Position numbers and translations under genes: made by a program. Below, piece after piece: positions 26,040 to 34,775 of a DNA stretch of 64,000 nucleotides. Under the pieces are notes generated by a model, which worked only from the letters and a program-made list of their open reading frames with translations, was not told where the DNA came from and searched no databases. Source of the stretch: VBCK01 sp035511515 (GTDB lineage Bacteria; Pseudomonadota; Gammaproteobacteria; Burkholderiales; Burkholderiaceae_F); contig DATKFG010000029.1 of the NCBI GenBank assembly GCA_035511515.1, forward strand, positions 3,348 to 67,347. The letters run 5' to 3'. Within the stretch, counting starts at the first letter, position 1. Every line of letters begins with the position of its first letter.

Positions 26040-29000
26040 GTGCTCAGAGGCATCCTGGCGATCGTGCTCACGCGGCGTCCAGTCGTGCTGCTGGCGGTGC
26101 TGGCCTTCCTGGTCGCGGGCCTGGCCGCATTCGCAAGGCTGAACATCGAGGCCTACCCGAATCCGGCGCCAGTGATTCTGGAGATCACGGCTCAAGCACC
26201 GGGTTCATCGGCCGAGGAGATGGAGCGCTACTACACGCGCCCGATGGAAATCGGGCTGGCCACCACGCCCGGCGTCGACAATATCCGCTCCACGTCCACC
26301 TACGGCCTGTCGTTCGTCCGCGTGACCTTCCGATACGGCGTCGACTACTACTTCGCCTACACGCAGGCCGCGCTGAGTCTGCAGCAGAACGTGAACCTGC
26401 CCAATGGCGTGTCGGCCCAGATCCAGGCCTCGAGCCTGGTCGGCGAGATCTTCCGCTACCAGCTGGTCGGTCCGCCGCACTTCGGGCTCGCAAACCTTCG
26501 CGCCGTGCAGGACTGGGTTGTCACACGCCGGCTGTTGACGGTGCCGGGCGTGGCGCAGGTCGTCACCTGGGGCGGCACGACCAAGCAGTACGAGGTCGAG
26601 GCCGACATGGGCAGGCTGCAGGGATACGGCATCACGCTGCCGCAGCTGATCGGCGCACTGGGCAACGCCAATATCAACGTCGGTGGCCGCACGATCAACC
26701 TGGGCCAGCAGTCGGTCAACATCCGCGGCGTGGGGCTGATCCGCGACACGACCGACATCGGCGACGTCGTTCTGGCGCAGTCGAACGCGACACCGGTGCG
26801 TGTGAGGGACGTGGCGACGATCCAGGTCGGCTACCTGCCGCGCCTGGGCAAAGCGGGGCGCGACGACCAGGACGACGTGGTCACCGCCATCGTCGTGATG
26901 AACCGGACATTGCGGACCAACGAGGTCATCGCCCGCGTCAAGAGCGAGGTCGAGCGGATCAACCACGACGGCACGCTGCCCGCCGGCGTCCGGATGGTGC
27001 CGTTTTACGACCGCACCACCCTGGTCAACGTCACCACGCGCACGGTGCTGCACAACCTCGTGATCGGCTGCCTGCTGGTGTTCCTGATCCAATGGGTCTT
27101 TCTCGGCAATCTGAGCAGCGCGCTGATCGTCAGTGCCAACATCCCGTTCGCGCTGTTTTTCAGCGTGATCGTGCTGCTGCTGACGGGCGACTCGGCCAAC
27201 CTGCTGTCGCTCGGGGCGATCGATTTCGGAATCATCGTCGACTCCGCGGTGATCCTGGTCGAGAACGTGTTCCACAACCTGCAAAGGCCGCGCGAGGAAC
27301 GCTTGTCGCTGCTGGCCGAGTTCTCCCGGCGCTGGCACGACCCGCAATTACCGGCCGAGTCCAGGCGCATCTGGACCAACCGTTTACGGATGATTTTCAT
27401 GAGTGCACTGCAGGTCGACCGCGCGGTGCTGTACTCGTCGGCGATCATGGTGGCGGCGTTCATCCCCCTGTACACGATGCAGGGCGTCGAAGGCCAGATC
27501 TTCAACCCGATGGCTCGCACCTACGCCTATGCGCTGACCGGTGCGCTGCTGGCGACCTTCACGATGACGCCGGTGCTGTCGTCGGTGCTGCTGCCCCGGC
27601 GCGTGAAGACGGCCGAGACTTTGATCGTCGCCGGCATTCGCAGGCTGTACTCGCCGGTGCTGCGCTGGGCCCTGGAGCACCGCACGGCCACGGTCGGCGC
27701 CGGGCTCTCATTCCTGGCCGTGGCCGCGCTGCTGCTGTTGCGAATCGGCACCGAATTCCTGCCGGCGCTGGAGGAAGGCAACCTGTGGATCCGCGCGACG
27801 ATGCCGCCGACGATCTCGCTCGAGGCCGGTATGGACAAAGTGAATCGGATGCGCGCGATCTTGAAGAGCCACCCGGAGGTCCTCACGGTCGTGTCCCAGC
27901 ACGGCCGGCCCGACGACGGCTCCGATGCCGCGGGGTTTTATAACGCCGAATTCTTCGTACCGCTTAAACCGTTCGACGAATGGCCGCGCGGGTACACGAA
28001 GGACCAGCTGCTCGATGAGCTGCAGAGGCAGTTCCGCGCCGAATTTCCGGGAGTCGAATTCAACTTCTCGCAGTACATCCAGGACAACATCGAGGAGGGG
28101 CTGTCGGGTGTCAAGGGGGCGAACTCGGTCAAGATCATCGGACCGGATCTGCAGGTGCTGGAAAAACTGGCCGACCAGGTGTTGCACCAGATGGGGCAGG
28201 TCAGAGGAGTCGAGGATCTGGGGGTGTTCCGCGTGCTGGGGCAGCCGAACCTGAACATCACGGTCGATCGCCGCAAGGCGGCCCGCTACGGCCTGAACAC
28301 GGGCGACGTGAACTCGGTCGTGCAGGCGGCCGCTGGCGGAACGCAGGCCACCACGGTGCTCGAAGGCGACCGCCAGTTCGCGCTGACGGTGCGGCTGGCA
28401 CCGCGCTACCGCTCGAACCCGGAGGCGGTCGGCAACATCATGGTCGGGTACGCGACGCCCGGCGGGGCGAACGCGTACATTCCGCTGCGGGAGCTGGCGT
28501 CGATCGGGCTGGGCACGGGCGCCTCCTACATCTACCACGAGAGCAACGAGCGCTACATACCGGTGAAATTCAGCGTGCGCGGGCGTGATCTGGGCAGTAC
28601 GGTGGCGGATGCCGAAGGGCGCATTCGCAGTAACGTGCAACTGCCGCAGGGCTACCGGATCGTATGGGCCGGCGAATTCGAGGAGCTCCGGCAGGCGCAG
28701 CGGCGCCTGGCCATCGTGGCGCCGATCGCCATCGGCGCTATCCTGCTGCTGCTGTATATGCTGTTCAATTCTCTGCGCGACAGCCTGCTGACGCTGGCGG
28801 GCATTCCGTTTTCGGCGGCCGGCGGACTGATCGCGCTGTATGTTTCCGGGCTGAACCTGAGCATTTCGGCGGCGATCGGCTTCGTGTCGCTGTTCGGCGT
28901 ATCGGTGATGAACGGCATCCTGATCCTGACCTATTTCAATCACCTGGTGGCCGAAGGCAAGGAACCGCTGGAGGCCATGCGGACCGCGGCCGAGCAGCAG

Positions 29001-29243
29001 ATGCGCCCGATGCTGATGATGGCGCTGTCGGCCTGTATCGGCCTGCTGCCGGCCGCCGTGGCCACCGGTATCGGCAGCCAGGTGCAGCGGCCGCTGGCCA
29101 CGGTCGTGGTGGGCGGCATGCTGCTGGGGCCGATCATGCTGCTGATCGTGGCGCCCGCGCTGCAGGTGATGGTGCTGAACTGGTCGGTGCAGCGGGGCGG
29201 CGAAGGGCGCGCGCGGCCGGTGGAGATCGAAGATGAGCCGTGA
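26040..29243 (+). CDS. Heavy-metal-type (HME) RND efflux permease, CusA/CzcA-like
   Basis: 1067 aa, full length for an RND permease with 12 TM segments and two large periplasmic loops. The N-terminus is RGILAIVLTRRPVVLLAVLA. TM4 carries GAIDFGIIVDSAVILVENV; the two Asp and the Glu of the HME motif are present, which separates it from multidrug HAE pumps (GLVVDDAIVVVEN), although the usual DGA is DSA here. The second half shows GVSVMNGILILTYFNHLV and QMRPMLMMALSACIGLLPA. Proton antiport of metal ions is the family role; the substrate is not readable. GTG start at 26040. It overlaps the outer-membrane-factor gene by 11 bp. Confidence 0.93.
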   Translation: MLRGILAIVLTRRPVVLLAVLAFLVAGLAAFARLNIEAYPNPAPVILEITAQAPGSSAEEMERYYTRPMEIGLATTPGVDNIRSTSTYGLSFVRVTFRYGVDYYFAYTQAALSLQQNVNLPNGVSAQIQASSLVGEIFRYQLVGPPHFGLANLRAVQDWVVTRRLLTVPGVAQVVTWGGTTKQYEVEADMGRLQGYGITLPQLIGALGNANINVGGRTINLGQQSVNIRGVGLIRDTTDIGDVVLAQSNATPVRVRDVATIQVGYLPRLGKAGRDDQDDVVTAIVVMNRTLRTNEVIARVKSEVERINHDGTLPAGVRMVPFYDRTTLVNVTTRTVLHNLVIGCLLVFLIQWVFLGNLSSALIVSANIPFALFFSVIVLLLTGDSANLLSLGAIDFGIIVDSAVILVENVFHNLQRPREERLSLLAEFSRRWHDPQLPAESRRIWTNRLRMIFMSALQVDRAVLYSSAIMVAAFIPLYTMQGVEGQIFNPMARTYAYALTGALLATFTMTPVLSSVLLPRRVKTAETLIVAGIRRLYSPVLRWALEHRTATVGAGLSFLAVAALLLLRIGTEFLPALEEGNLWIRATMPPTISLEAGMDKVNRMRAILKSHPEVLTVVSQHGRPDDGSDAAGFYNAEFFVPLKPFDEWPRGYTKDQLLDELQRQFRAEFPGVEFNFSQYIQDNIEEGLSGVKGANSVKIIGPDLQVLEKLADQVLHQMGQVRGVEDLGVFRVLGQPNLNITVDRRKAARYGLNTGDVNSVVQAAAGGTQATTVLEGDRQFALTVRLAPRYRSNPEAVGNIMVGYATPGGANAYIPLRELASIGLGTGASYIYHESNERYIPVKFSVRGRDLGSTVADAEGRIRSNVQLPQGYRIVWAGEFEELRQAQRRLAIVAPIAIGAILLLLYMLFNSLRDSLLTLAGIPFSAAGGLIALYVSGLNLSISAAIGFVSLFGVSVMNGILILTYFNHLVAEGKEPLEAMRTAAEQQMRPMLMMALSACIGLLPAAVATGIGSQVQRPLATVVVGGMLLGPIMLLIVAPALQVMVLNWSVQRGGEGRARPVEIEDEP

Positions 29244-30699
29244 AACGCTTAGGGGTGTCGGCATGCTCGCGTCCCTGCTGTGCACCGCCTGCACGGTCGG
29301 ACCCGACTTTCAGCGCCCGCCGCCGCCCGATGCGCACGCTTACGTGCGCGAGCCTTTGACCGGCACCACCGCTGCGCCGGCCACGGGTGGCGCGGCGCAG
29401 ACCTTCAAGGAGGGCGCCGAGGTGCCGGCAAACTGGTGGGTCGGATTCGGATCGCCCCCGATCGATGAGCTGGTCCTGCGCGCCTTCGAACACAATCCGA
29501 CCGTCGATGCGGCCCGGGCCGCGCTGCGCCAGGCGCACGAATCCACCGCGGCGCAGTTCGGCGCGTACTTCCCCGTCCTGGCGGCGAGCTATTCGCCCAG
29601 TCGCGCCGAGAACCCCGTCGGCACGATCGCGCCCACCTTGAGCTCGAACGTGCCGGTGTACACGCTGCACACCGCGCAGGTCAGCGTCGGGTTCGTCCCC
29701 GACGTGTTCGGCCTGAACCGGCGCGCGGTCGAATCGCTGACTGCCCAGGAGGAGTCGCAGAGTTTCCAGCTCCAGGCGGCCTACCTGACGCTGGCCTCCA
29801 ACGTGGTGGCCGCGGCGATCCAGCAGGCGGCGTTGCAGGCTCAGATCGAGGCGACCGACGACATCATCCGAGCCGAAAGACGCTCCCTGGAGCTGCTGCG
29901 CGAACAGGCGCGTCTGGGATACGCGTCGGCCCTGGACGTGGCCACGCAGGAATCCGTTCTGGCCCAGGGCGAGCAGGCGCTGCCGCCGCTGAAAAAACAG
30001 CTCGAGCAGACCCGCGATCTGCTGGCGGTGCTCACGGGCGAGGTGCCGGCGCAGGGCCGACCCGCGCAGATCGATCTGGACGCGCTGAAACTGCCCGAGG
30101 AGTTGCCGCTGAGCGTGCCATCGAACCTGGTCGAGCACCGCCCCGATGTGCGGGCCGCCGAGGCACAGGTGCACTCGGCCAGCGCCCAGGTCGGCGTCGC
30201 GGTGGCCAACCGCCTGCCGCAGTTCCCGATCTCCGCCAACTACGGCGGCACCGCAACCCAGTTTGCGCGGATGTTCGCCGACCACAACCAGTTCTGGGCG
30301 ATCACGGGCAGCGTGACCCAGACGGTCTTCGACTTCGGCACGCTGCGGCATCGGCAGCGCGCGGCCGAGGCGGCGCTCGACCAGGTGACCGCGCAGTACC
30401 GCAGCGTCGTGCTGACCGCGTTTCAGAACGTCGCCGACAGCCTGTACGCGCTGCAGGGCGATGCCGATTCGCTCGCGGCCTCGTTGAAGTCGGAAGCCGC
30501 CGCCCGCAAGACGCTGGACCTTACGCGCCGCCAGCTCGATGCCGGCGCGGTCAACGTGCTGGCGCTGCTCAGCGCCCAGCAAGCCTATCAGCAGACGCGC
30601 ATCTCGCGCGTGCAGGCGCAGGCCGCGCGTTACACCGACACGGCGGCCCTGTACCAGGCGCTGGGCGGCGGCCGGCTGAGCGAGGTCGCGACCCAGTGA
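29233..30699 (+). CDS. Outer-membrane factor, NodT/TolC-like
   Basis: 488 aa, two OEP halves. The N-terminus has a lipoprotein-like signal ending LLCTACTVGPDFQRP; the expected lipidated Cys20 is followed by the typical TVGPxF...P of NodT-type factors, though the -3 residue is Cys rather than Leu. The long coiled-coil segments of the TolC barrel are visible (AALRQAHESTAAQFGAYFPV; LLREQARLGYASALDVATQE; QRAAEAALDQVTAQYRSVV; TRRQLDAGAVNVLALLSAQQ). It forms the exit duct for the preceding adaptor and permease. Its stop overlaps the GTG start of the polyene-cluster ketoreductase (GTGA). Confidence 0.92.
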   Translation: MSRETLRGVGMLASLLCTACTVGPDFQRPPPPDAHAYVREPLTGTTAAPATGGAAQTFKEGAEVPANWWVGFGSPPIDELVLRAFEHNPTVDAARAALRQAHESTAAQFGAYFPVLAASYSPSRAENPVGTIAPTLSSNVPVYTLHTAQVSVGFVPDVFGLNRRAVESLTAQEESQSFQLQAAYLTLASNVVAAAIQQAALQAQIEATDDIIRAERRSLELLREQARLGYASALDVATQESVLAQGEQALPPLKKQLEQTRDLLAVLTGEVPAQGRPAQIDLDALKLPEELPLSVPSNLVEHRPDVRAAEAQVHSASAQVGVAVANRLPQFPISANYGGTATQFARMFADHNQFWAITGSVTQTVFDFGTLRHRQRAAEAALDQVTAQYRSVVLTAFQNVADSLYALQGDADSLAASLKSEAAARKTLDLTRRQLDAGAVNVLALLSAQQAYQQTRISRVQAQAARYTDTAALYQALGGGRLSEVATQ

Positions 30700-31424
30700 T
30701 CAGCGTGAGGCGCGCCATCGTCACCGGCGGCAGCGGCGGCATCGGCAGCGCGATCTGCCGGCGCCTGGCCGCAGACGGGCACCATGTGCTGGTGCATTCG
30801 AATACGAATCGCGAATCGGCGCTGCGGGTGGTCGGCGAGATCGCCGCCGCCGGTGGTTCGGCTCAGGCTGTTTGCTTCGACATCGCCGATTGTGCGCAGA
30901 CCCGCGACGCCCTCGAAGCGGTGCTGCTGAACGGCGCCATCCACATCGTCGTCAACAACGCCGGCGTTCACGACGACGCCGTATTCGCAGGAATGCGCCT
31001 CGAACAATGGCGCCGCGTGATCGACGTTTCGGTTCACGGCTTCTTTCACGTGACTCAGCCGCTGACGCTGCCGATGGTGCGCGAGCGCTGGGGGCGCATC
31101 ATCAACATCTCCTCGATCAGCGCCCTCGTGGGTCATCGCGGGCAGGTCAACTACGCGGCCGCCAAGGGCGCGCTGAATGCGGCCACCCGGTCCCTGGCGG
31201 CAGAGCTGGCCAGCCGCGGCGTCACCGTCAACGCCGTTGCGCCCGGCATCATCGACACGCCGATGACCCGCGGCGTGTTCGACCGCGCGGCCATCGAGTC
31301 GCTGGTTCCGATGAAGCGCGCCGGCACGGCGCAGGAGGTTGCCGACCTGGTCGGGTTCCTCGCCTCGGACCAGGCCTCCTACATCACCGGCCAGGTCATC
31401 GCGATTCATGGCGGGATGTTCTAG
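30696..31424 (+). CDS. 3-oxoacyl-ACP reductase (polyene-cluster ketoreductase)
   Basis: FabG-like SDR, 242 aa. TGGSGGIGSAI near residues 10-20 binds NADPH, NNAGVHDD is the NAG motif, and the catalytic residues are serine in IINISSIS, then tyrosine and lysine in NYAAAKGALNAA. The end VIAIHGGMF is FabG-like. It would reduce the beta-keto group after each polyene elongation. GTG start at 30696 overlaps the outer-membrane-factor stop. A 127-bp palindromic element separates it from the next cluster gene (ACP), so downstream transcription must pass a strong hairpin. Confidence 0.92.
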   Translation: MISVRRAIVTGGSGGIGSAICRRLAADGHHVLVHSNTNRESALRVVGEIAAAGGSAQAVCFDIADCAQTRDALEAVLLNGAIHIVVNNAGVHDDAVFAGMRLEQWRRVIDVSVHGFFHVTQPLTLPMVRERWGRIINISSISALVGHRGQVNYAAAKGALNAATRSLAAELASRGVTVNAVAPGIIDTPMTRGVFDRAAIESLVPMKRAGTAQEVADLVGFLASDQASYITGQVIAIHGGMF

Positions 31425-31436
31425 ACAGCCCTTACG

Positions 31437-31563
31437 CCCTCACCCCCTCCCCTCTCCCGCTGCGCGGGCGAGGGGCGATCCAGCGTGTCCGTGCGAACGT
31501 CGTTGAACTTGCCGTGCTCGGTCGCCCCTCGCCCGCGCAGCGGGAGAGGGGAGGGGGTGAGGG
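31437..31563. repeat. 127-bp palindromic intergenic element, copy 2
   Basis: Arms 31437-31478 and 31522-31563 are perfect 42-bp reverse complements and identical to copy 1. The 43-nt spacer (31479-31521) matches copy 1 over most of its length, including GTGCGAACGTCGT. It lies within the polyene operon, 12 bp after the ketoreductase stop and 56 bp before the ACP start. Confidence 0.95.
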
Positions 31564-31619
31564 CTCCGATAAAATGGATGGGTCGCAGTCCGGCGGATCG
31601 CCCAACCCGAGAGCTTCCC

Positions 31620-31931
31620 ATGTCCAGCGCACAGATCCCTGAGGAAGCCGGCCCCGCATCGGGTTCGGGACAGGATTGCGGCCTCGTCGACGAGCTTTGC
31701 GCGTTGATCGTGTCATCCCTGAACCTCGCAGATGTGCCGTCCGATACGAATTCCGACACGCCGCTGTACGGGGACGGCCTGGGGCTGGACTCGATCGACA
31801 TTCTCGAAATCGCCCTGGTGGTGTCCAAGCGCTACGGTCTGCAGCTTCGGGCCGATGACGGCAACAACGCCGAGATCTTCCGGTCGCTGGGCTCGTTGGC
31901 CGCTTACGTCGCCGCGCACCGCACGAAATGA
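31620..31931 (+). CDS. Acyl carrier protein 1 (polyene cluster)
   Basis: 103 aa. The phosphopantetheine site is S58 in GLGLDSIDILEIALVV; a helical bundle follows (VSKRYGLQL, EIFRSLGSLAAYVAAH). A Pro/Ser-rich N-terminal tail of about 20 aa precedes the core, longer than in housekeeping AcpP. ATG at 31620 chosen because an upstream ATG at 31578 adds sequence with no ACP likeness next to the repeat. The 4-bp ATGA overlap with the dehydratase gene implies coupled translation. It probably carries starter or growing chain. Confidence 0.88.
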   Translation: MSSAQIPEEAGPASGSGQDCGLVDELCALIVSSLNLADVPSDTNSDTPLYGDGLGLDSIDILEIALVVSKRYGLQLRADDGNNAEIFRSLGSLAAYVAAHRTK

Positions 31932-32233
31932 ATGAATCGCCGCTGCGCGTCAAGCTTCAGGTCCCACAGACCCATCCGATGTTTGGCGGGCACTTCCCCG
32001 GCCATCCGGTCGTTCCGGGAGCGTGGCTGCTGGCGCAGGCCATACAGGCCCTCGAAACAGCCGCTGGCGCGTCCTTCGCGTGGCGCCACGTGGAAAGCGC
32101 CAAATTCCGTACTGCGGTACGGCCGGGCGCCTGCCTGGACCTGACCTTGACCCGGAGGGGGCCGAGCGGCCTCGAGCTCACTATTTCTGAAGGCAGCGAA
32201 CCGGCGGCGAGCGTGCGCTTCGGAACGGTATAG
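31928..32233 (+). CDS. Hotdog-fold 3-hydroxyacyl-ACP dehydratase 1 (FabZ/ApeI-like)
   Basis: 101 aa, one hotdog domain. The active-site motif is HPMFGGHFPGHPVVPGAWLL (about residues 16-35), with the catalytic His of GGHFPG and the conserved PGAWLLAQ helix of FabZ/FabA-type dehydratases. It is shorter than housekeeping FabZ (about 150 aa), consistent with small aryl-polyene dehydratases. It would remove water after ketoreduction to leave the conjugated double bond. ATG overlaps the ACP stop. Confidence 0.87.
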   Translation: MNESPLRVKLQVPQTHPMFGGHFPGHPVVPGAWLLAQAIQALETAAGASFAWRHVESAKFRTAVRPGACLDLTLTRRGPSGLELTISEGSEPAASVRFGTV

Positions 32234-32266
32234 TGCACGCGGACGCATCGAAACTGCTGCCCGCGT

Positions 32267-33460
32267 GTGTATCCGCTGACGCTTTCGCGATTCACCCTGA
32301 CAAGTTGTCTCGGAAGCGGTCTGGAGGCGACGCGCCGTGCGCTCGCTGACGGCCGTTCGGGGCTGACGCACTGGCGCGTCGACGATTCCGGGTTCGACAC
32401 CTTCGTCGGCCGGGTGCCGGCGCTTTCGGACATGCGCCTTCCCCAGCCCTGGGCCGACTGGGAATGCCGCAACAACCGTCTCGCATACCTGGCACTGCAC
32501 CAGGATGACTTCGCCGACTGCGTGGCGCGGGCGGCGCTGCGCTATGGCGCCCGGCGGGTGGGCGTGTTCATCGGAACCACCACATCGGGCATACGCGAGA
32601 CCGAGGACGCTTTCGCCCGCCGCGACGCCGACGGGGCGCTGCCGGCTTGCTTTCGTTATCGACACGCGCACGCCGGTTTCGCGGTAGCCGATTTCGTGCG
32701 CAGCGTGCTCGGGCTGAAGGGTCCGGCCACGGTGATCTCGACCGCGTGCTCGTCGAGCGCCAAGGTATTTCCGGCCGCTGCCCGGATGATCGCGTCCGGC
32801 ACGATCGATGCCGCCGTGGTCGGAGGCGTCGACACCTTGTGCGGCACGACGCTGTTCGGCTTCCGATCTCTCGAGCTGCTCGCGCAGACGCCTTGCCGGC
32901 CTTTCGACGTTGACCGCACCGGCTTGTCGCTGGGAGAGGCCGGAGCCTTCGTGCTGCTGGAGCGCGCCACCGGCGCGGCGGCCCCGGACGATGTCCTGCT
33001 GCTCGGCGCGGGTGAGTCGAGCGACGCCTACCACATGTCGACCCCGCATCCCGAAGGCCTGGGCGCTCGTCTCGCGATCGAGTCCGCGCTGGCGTCAGCA
33101 CGCCTTTCGGCACAGGACATCGACTACGTGAACCTGCACGGCACGGGCACCCGCACCAACGATCCGGCCGAAGACAAGGCCGTCACGGGCCTGCTCGGAC
33201 TGCGCGTTCCCTGCAGTTCGACCAAGGGGGTCACGGGCCACGCGTTGGGCGCGGCGGGCGCCGTCGAGGCCATCGTCAGCGCTCTGGCCGTTCAGATGCG
33301 CATCCTTCCGGGCGGCGTCACCACGCAGCGGCAGGATCCGGCCTTGCACTGCAACTTTCTCCGAGCTCCGCAAACGGGCCGTGTGCGGCGCGTCCTGAGC
33401 AATTCATTCGGATTTGGCGGCACCAACTGCGCCTTGTTGATCGGCGCGGCGGCGGCCTGA
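32267..33460 (+). CDS. Beta-ketoacyl-ACP synthase 1 (polyene cluster)
   Basis: KAS I/II-type condensing enzyme, 397 aa, with the intact Cys-His-His triad: C161 in ISTACSSSA, H291 in NLHGTGT, H325 in TGHALGAAGA, plus K320. GFGGTN near the C-terminus is conserved. It is followed with a 1-bp overlap by a chain-length-factor gene, so the two very likely form a type II KS-CLF heterodimer as in aryl-polyene systems. GTG start at 32267, 33 bp after the dehydratase gene. Confidence 0.92.
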   Translation: MYPLTLSRFTLTSCLGSGLEATRRALADGRSGLTHWRVDDSGFDTFVGRVPALSDMRLPQPWADWECRNNRLAYLALHQDDFADCVARAALRYGARRVGVFIGTTTSGIRETEDAFARRDADGALPACFRYRHAHAGFAVADFVRSVLGLKGPATVISTACSSSAKVFPAAARMIASGTIDAAVVGGVDTLCGTTLFGFRSLELLAQTPCRPFDVDRTGLSLGEAGAFVLLERATGAAAPDDVLLLGAGESSDAYHMSTPHPEGLGARLAIESALASARLSAQDIDYVNLHGTGTRTNDPAEDKAVTGLLGLRVPCSSTKGVTGHALGAAGAVEAIVSALAVQMRILPGGVTTQRQDPALHCNFLRAPQTGRVRRVLSNSFGFGGTNCALLIGAAAA

Positions 33461-34275
33461 TGAGCGATCCGGCGCGCGCATCGATGTGGCTGAGGGGAAT
33501 CGGCGTCTGCGGTTCCCACCTCCATACGTGGCCGTCCGTGCGGGTCATCCTGCGCGGCGAAGGCCCGCTGCCGGCGCAGGCTGCGCCGATTCCGTTGTGT
33601 TCGAGGCTGCCCGCGGCGGAGCGGCGCCGCGCCAGCAAGGTCGTCAATCTTGCGATGGGCGCCGGGCTGGAGGCGGCCACGTCCGCAGGACTGGACATGG
33701 CGAGCCTGCCGACCGTGTTCGCGACGTCCAGCGCGGACGGCGAAAACTGCCATGCGATCTGCACCGCACTGGCATCGAAGGATCCCAGCGACCACCTGCT
33801 GTCTCCGACACGCTTTCACAATTCGGTGACGAACGCGGCAGCAGGATACTGGGCCATCGCGATGGGTGCGATGGCGCCGTCGACGACGCTGACCACCTAT
33901 GACGGCTGCTTTGCAGCGGCGCTCCTGGAGGCCCAAGGCGCCTTGGCGACCGGGACGCAAGACGTACTGGTGACCGTTTTCGATGCGCCCTACCCGGAGC
34001 CGCTGCACAGCAAGAGGCCGATCGTTTCTTCCCTGGGCGTGGCGCTCGCCTTGAGCGCCCACGCCGGGCCCGGCCGCCTGGCCCGGTTTCGCCTGGGCCT
34101 GACCGACGACGCGGCCGATCGCATGGGGTTCACCGGCCTGGAAGCGATACGCTGCGGCTCGCCGCCGGGCCGGGGCCTTGTGCTGCTCGAACGCATCGCG
34201 CGGGGGCACCATGGCATCGTCCGGCTGGACTATCTCGATGACCTGCGGCTCGCGATCGACATCGAGCCGGCATGA
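33460..34275 (+). CDS. Beta-ketoacyl synthase chain-length factor
   Basis: 271 aa, matching the shortened Ketoacyl-synt_2-type partner of aryl-polyene ketosynthases. FHNSVTNAAAGYWAIAMGAM and TLTTYDGCFAAALLEAQGA correspond to the KS core, but no nucleophilic Cys occupies the active-site position and the C-terminal His motifs are missing, as expected of a non-condensing length-determining subunit. It shares one base with the preceding KS stop (TGATG) and its own stop overlaps the next ATG (ATGA). Confidence 0.87.
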   Translation: MSDPARASMWLRGIGVCGSHLHTWPSVRVILRGEGPLPAQAAPIPLCSRLPAAERRRASKVVNLAMGAGLEAATSAGLDMASLPTVFATSSADGENCHAICTALASKDPSDHLLSPTRFHNSVTNAAAGYWAIAMGAMAPSTTLTTYDGCFAAALLEAQGALATGTQDVLVTVFDAPYPEPLHSKRPIVSSLGVALALSAHAGPGRLARFRLGLTDDAADRMGFTGLEAIRCGSPPGRGLVLLERIARGHHGIVRLDYLDDLRLAIDIEPA

Positions 34276-34775
34276 CCAGCCTGGACCGGCAGCAGATCGC
34301 GCGCATCATTCCGCACGGCGGAACGATGGTGCTGATCGACGAAGTGATCCACTGGGATGAGCACCGTCTGCTGGCCCGCACGGAGAGCCACCTGCGCGCG
34401 GACAACCCGCTGCGGGACGAGCGGGGCCTGCACATCGCCTGCGGCATCGAATATGCGGCGCAAGCCATGGCGCTGCACGGCGTCCTGCGGGGCGTGCGCC
34501 CCGGCGAGGGTCAACCCGGACGGCCGCGCACCGGGTTGCTGGCCAGCGTGCGCGAGGTCAGGTTCCTGGCACACCGCCTGGACGAGGACTCGACGGTCCT
34601 GCTGATCGAGGCGGACCTGGTGTCCGGCGACCTGCAGGTGGCGATGTACGAGTTCGCGGTGCGCTCGCCGGCGCGCACCCTGCTGACGGGTCGCGCAACC
34701 GTCGTGCTGGACGCGCTCAACCTGCTCGATCCGCCCTCCGGCGCCGGCCCAGCAGCCGAGGCAGGCGCAGGATGA
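34272..34775 (+). CDS. Hotdog-fold 3-hydroxyacyl-ACP dehydratase 2 (ApeP-like)
   Basis: 167 aa, second dehydratase of the cluster. It opens with IPHGGTMVLIDEVIHWDEH, the ApeP/FabA-like hotdog pattern with catalytic His in PHGG, and has the long helix GIEYAAQAMALHGVL. A second dehydratase is normal in aryl-polyene loci. Its last 59 bp overlap, on the opposite strand, the 3' end of the glycosyltransferase gene (34717-35493), and the corresponding C-terminus (PPSGAGPAAEAGAG) is low complexity, so the terminal residues are probably dispensable. Confidence 0.86.
   Translation: MTSLDRQQIARIIPHGGTMVLIDEVIHWDEHRLLARTESHLRADNPLRDERGLHIACGIEYAAQAMALHGVLRGVRPGEGQPGRPRTGLLASVREVRFLAHRLDEDSTVLLIEADLVSGDLQVAMYEFAVRSPARTLLTGRATVVLDALNLLDPPSGAGPAAEAGAG

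Noticed and set aside
31485..31619. Longer N-terminus for ACP1
   Set aside because: The extra residues come from translating the repeat element; the ACP core starts after 31620.
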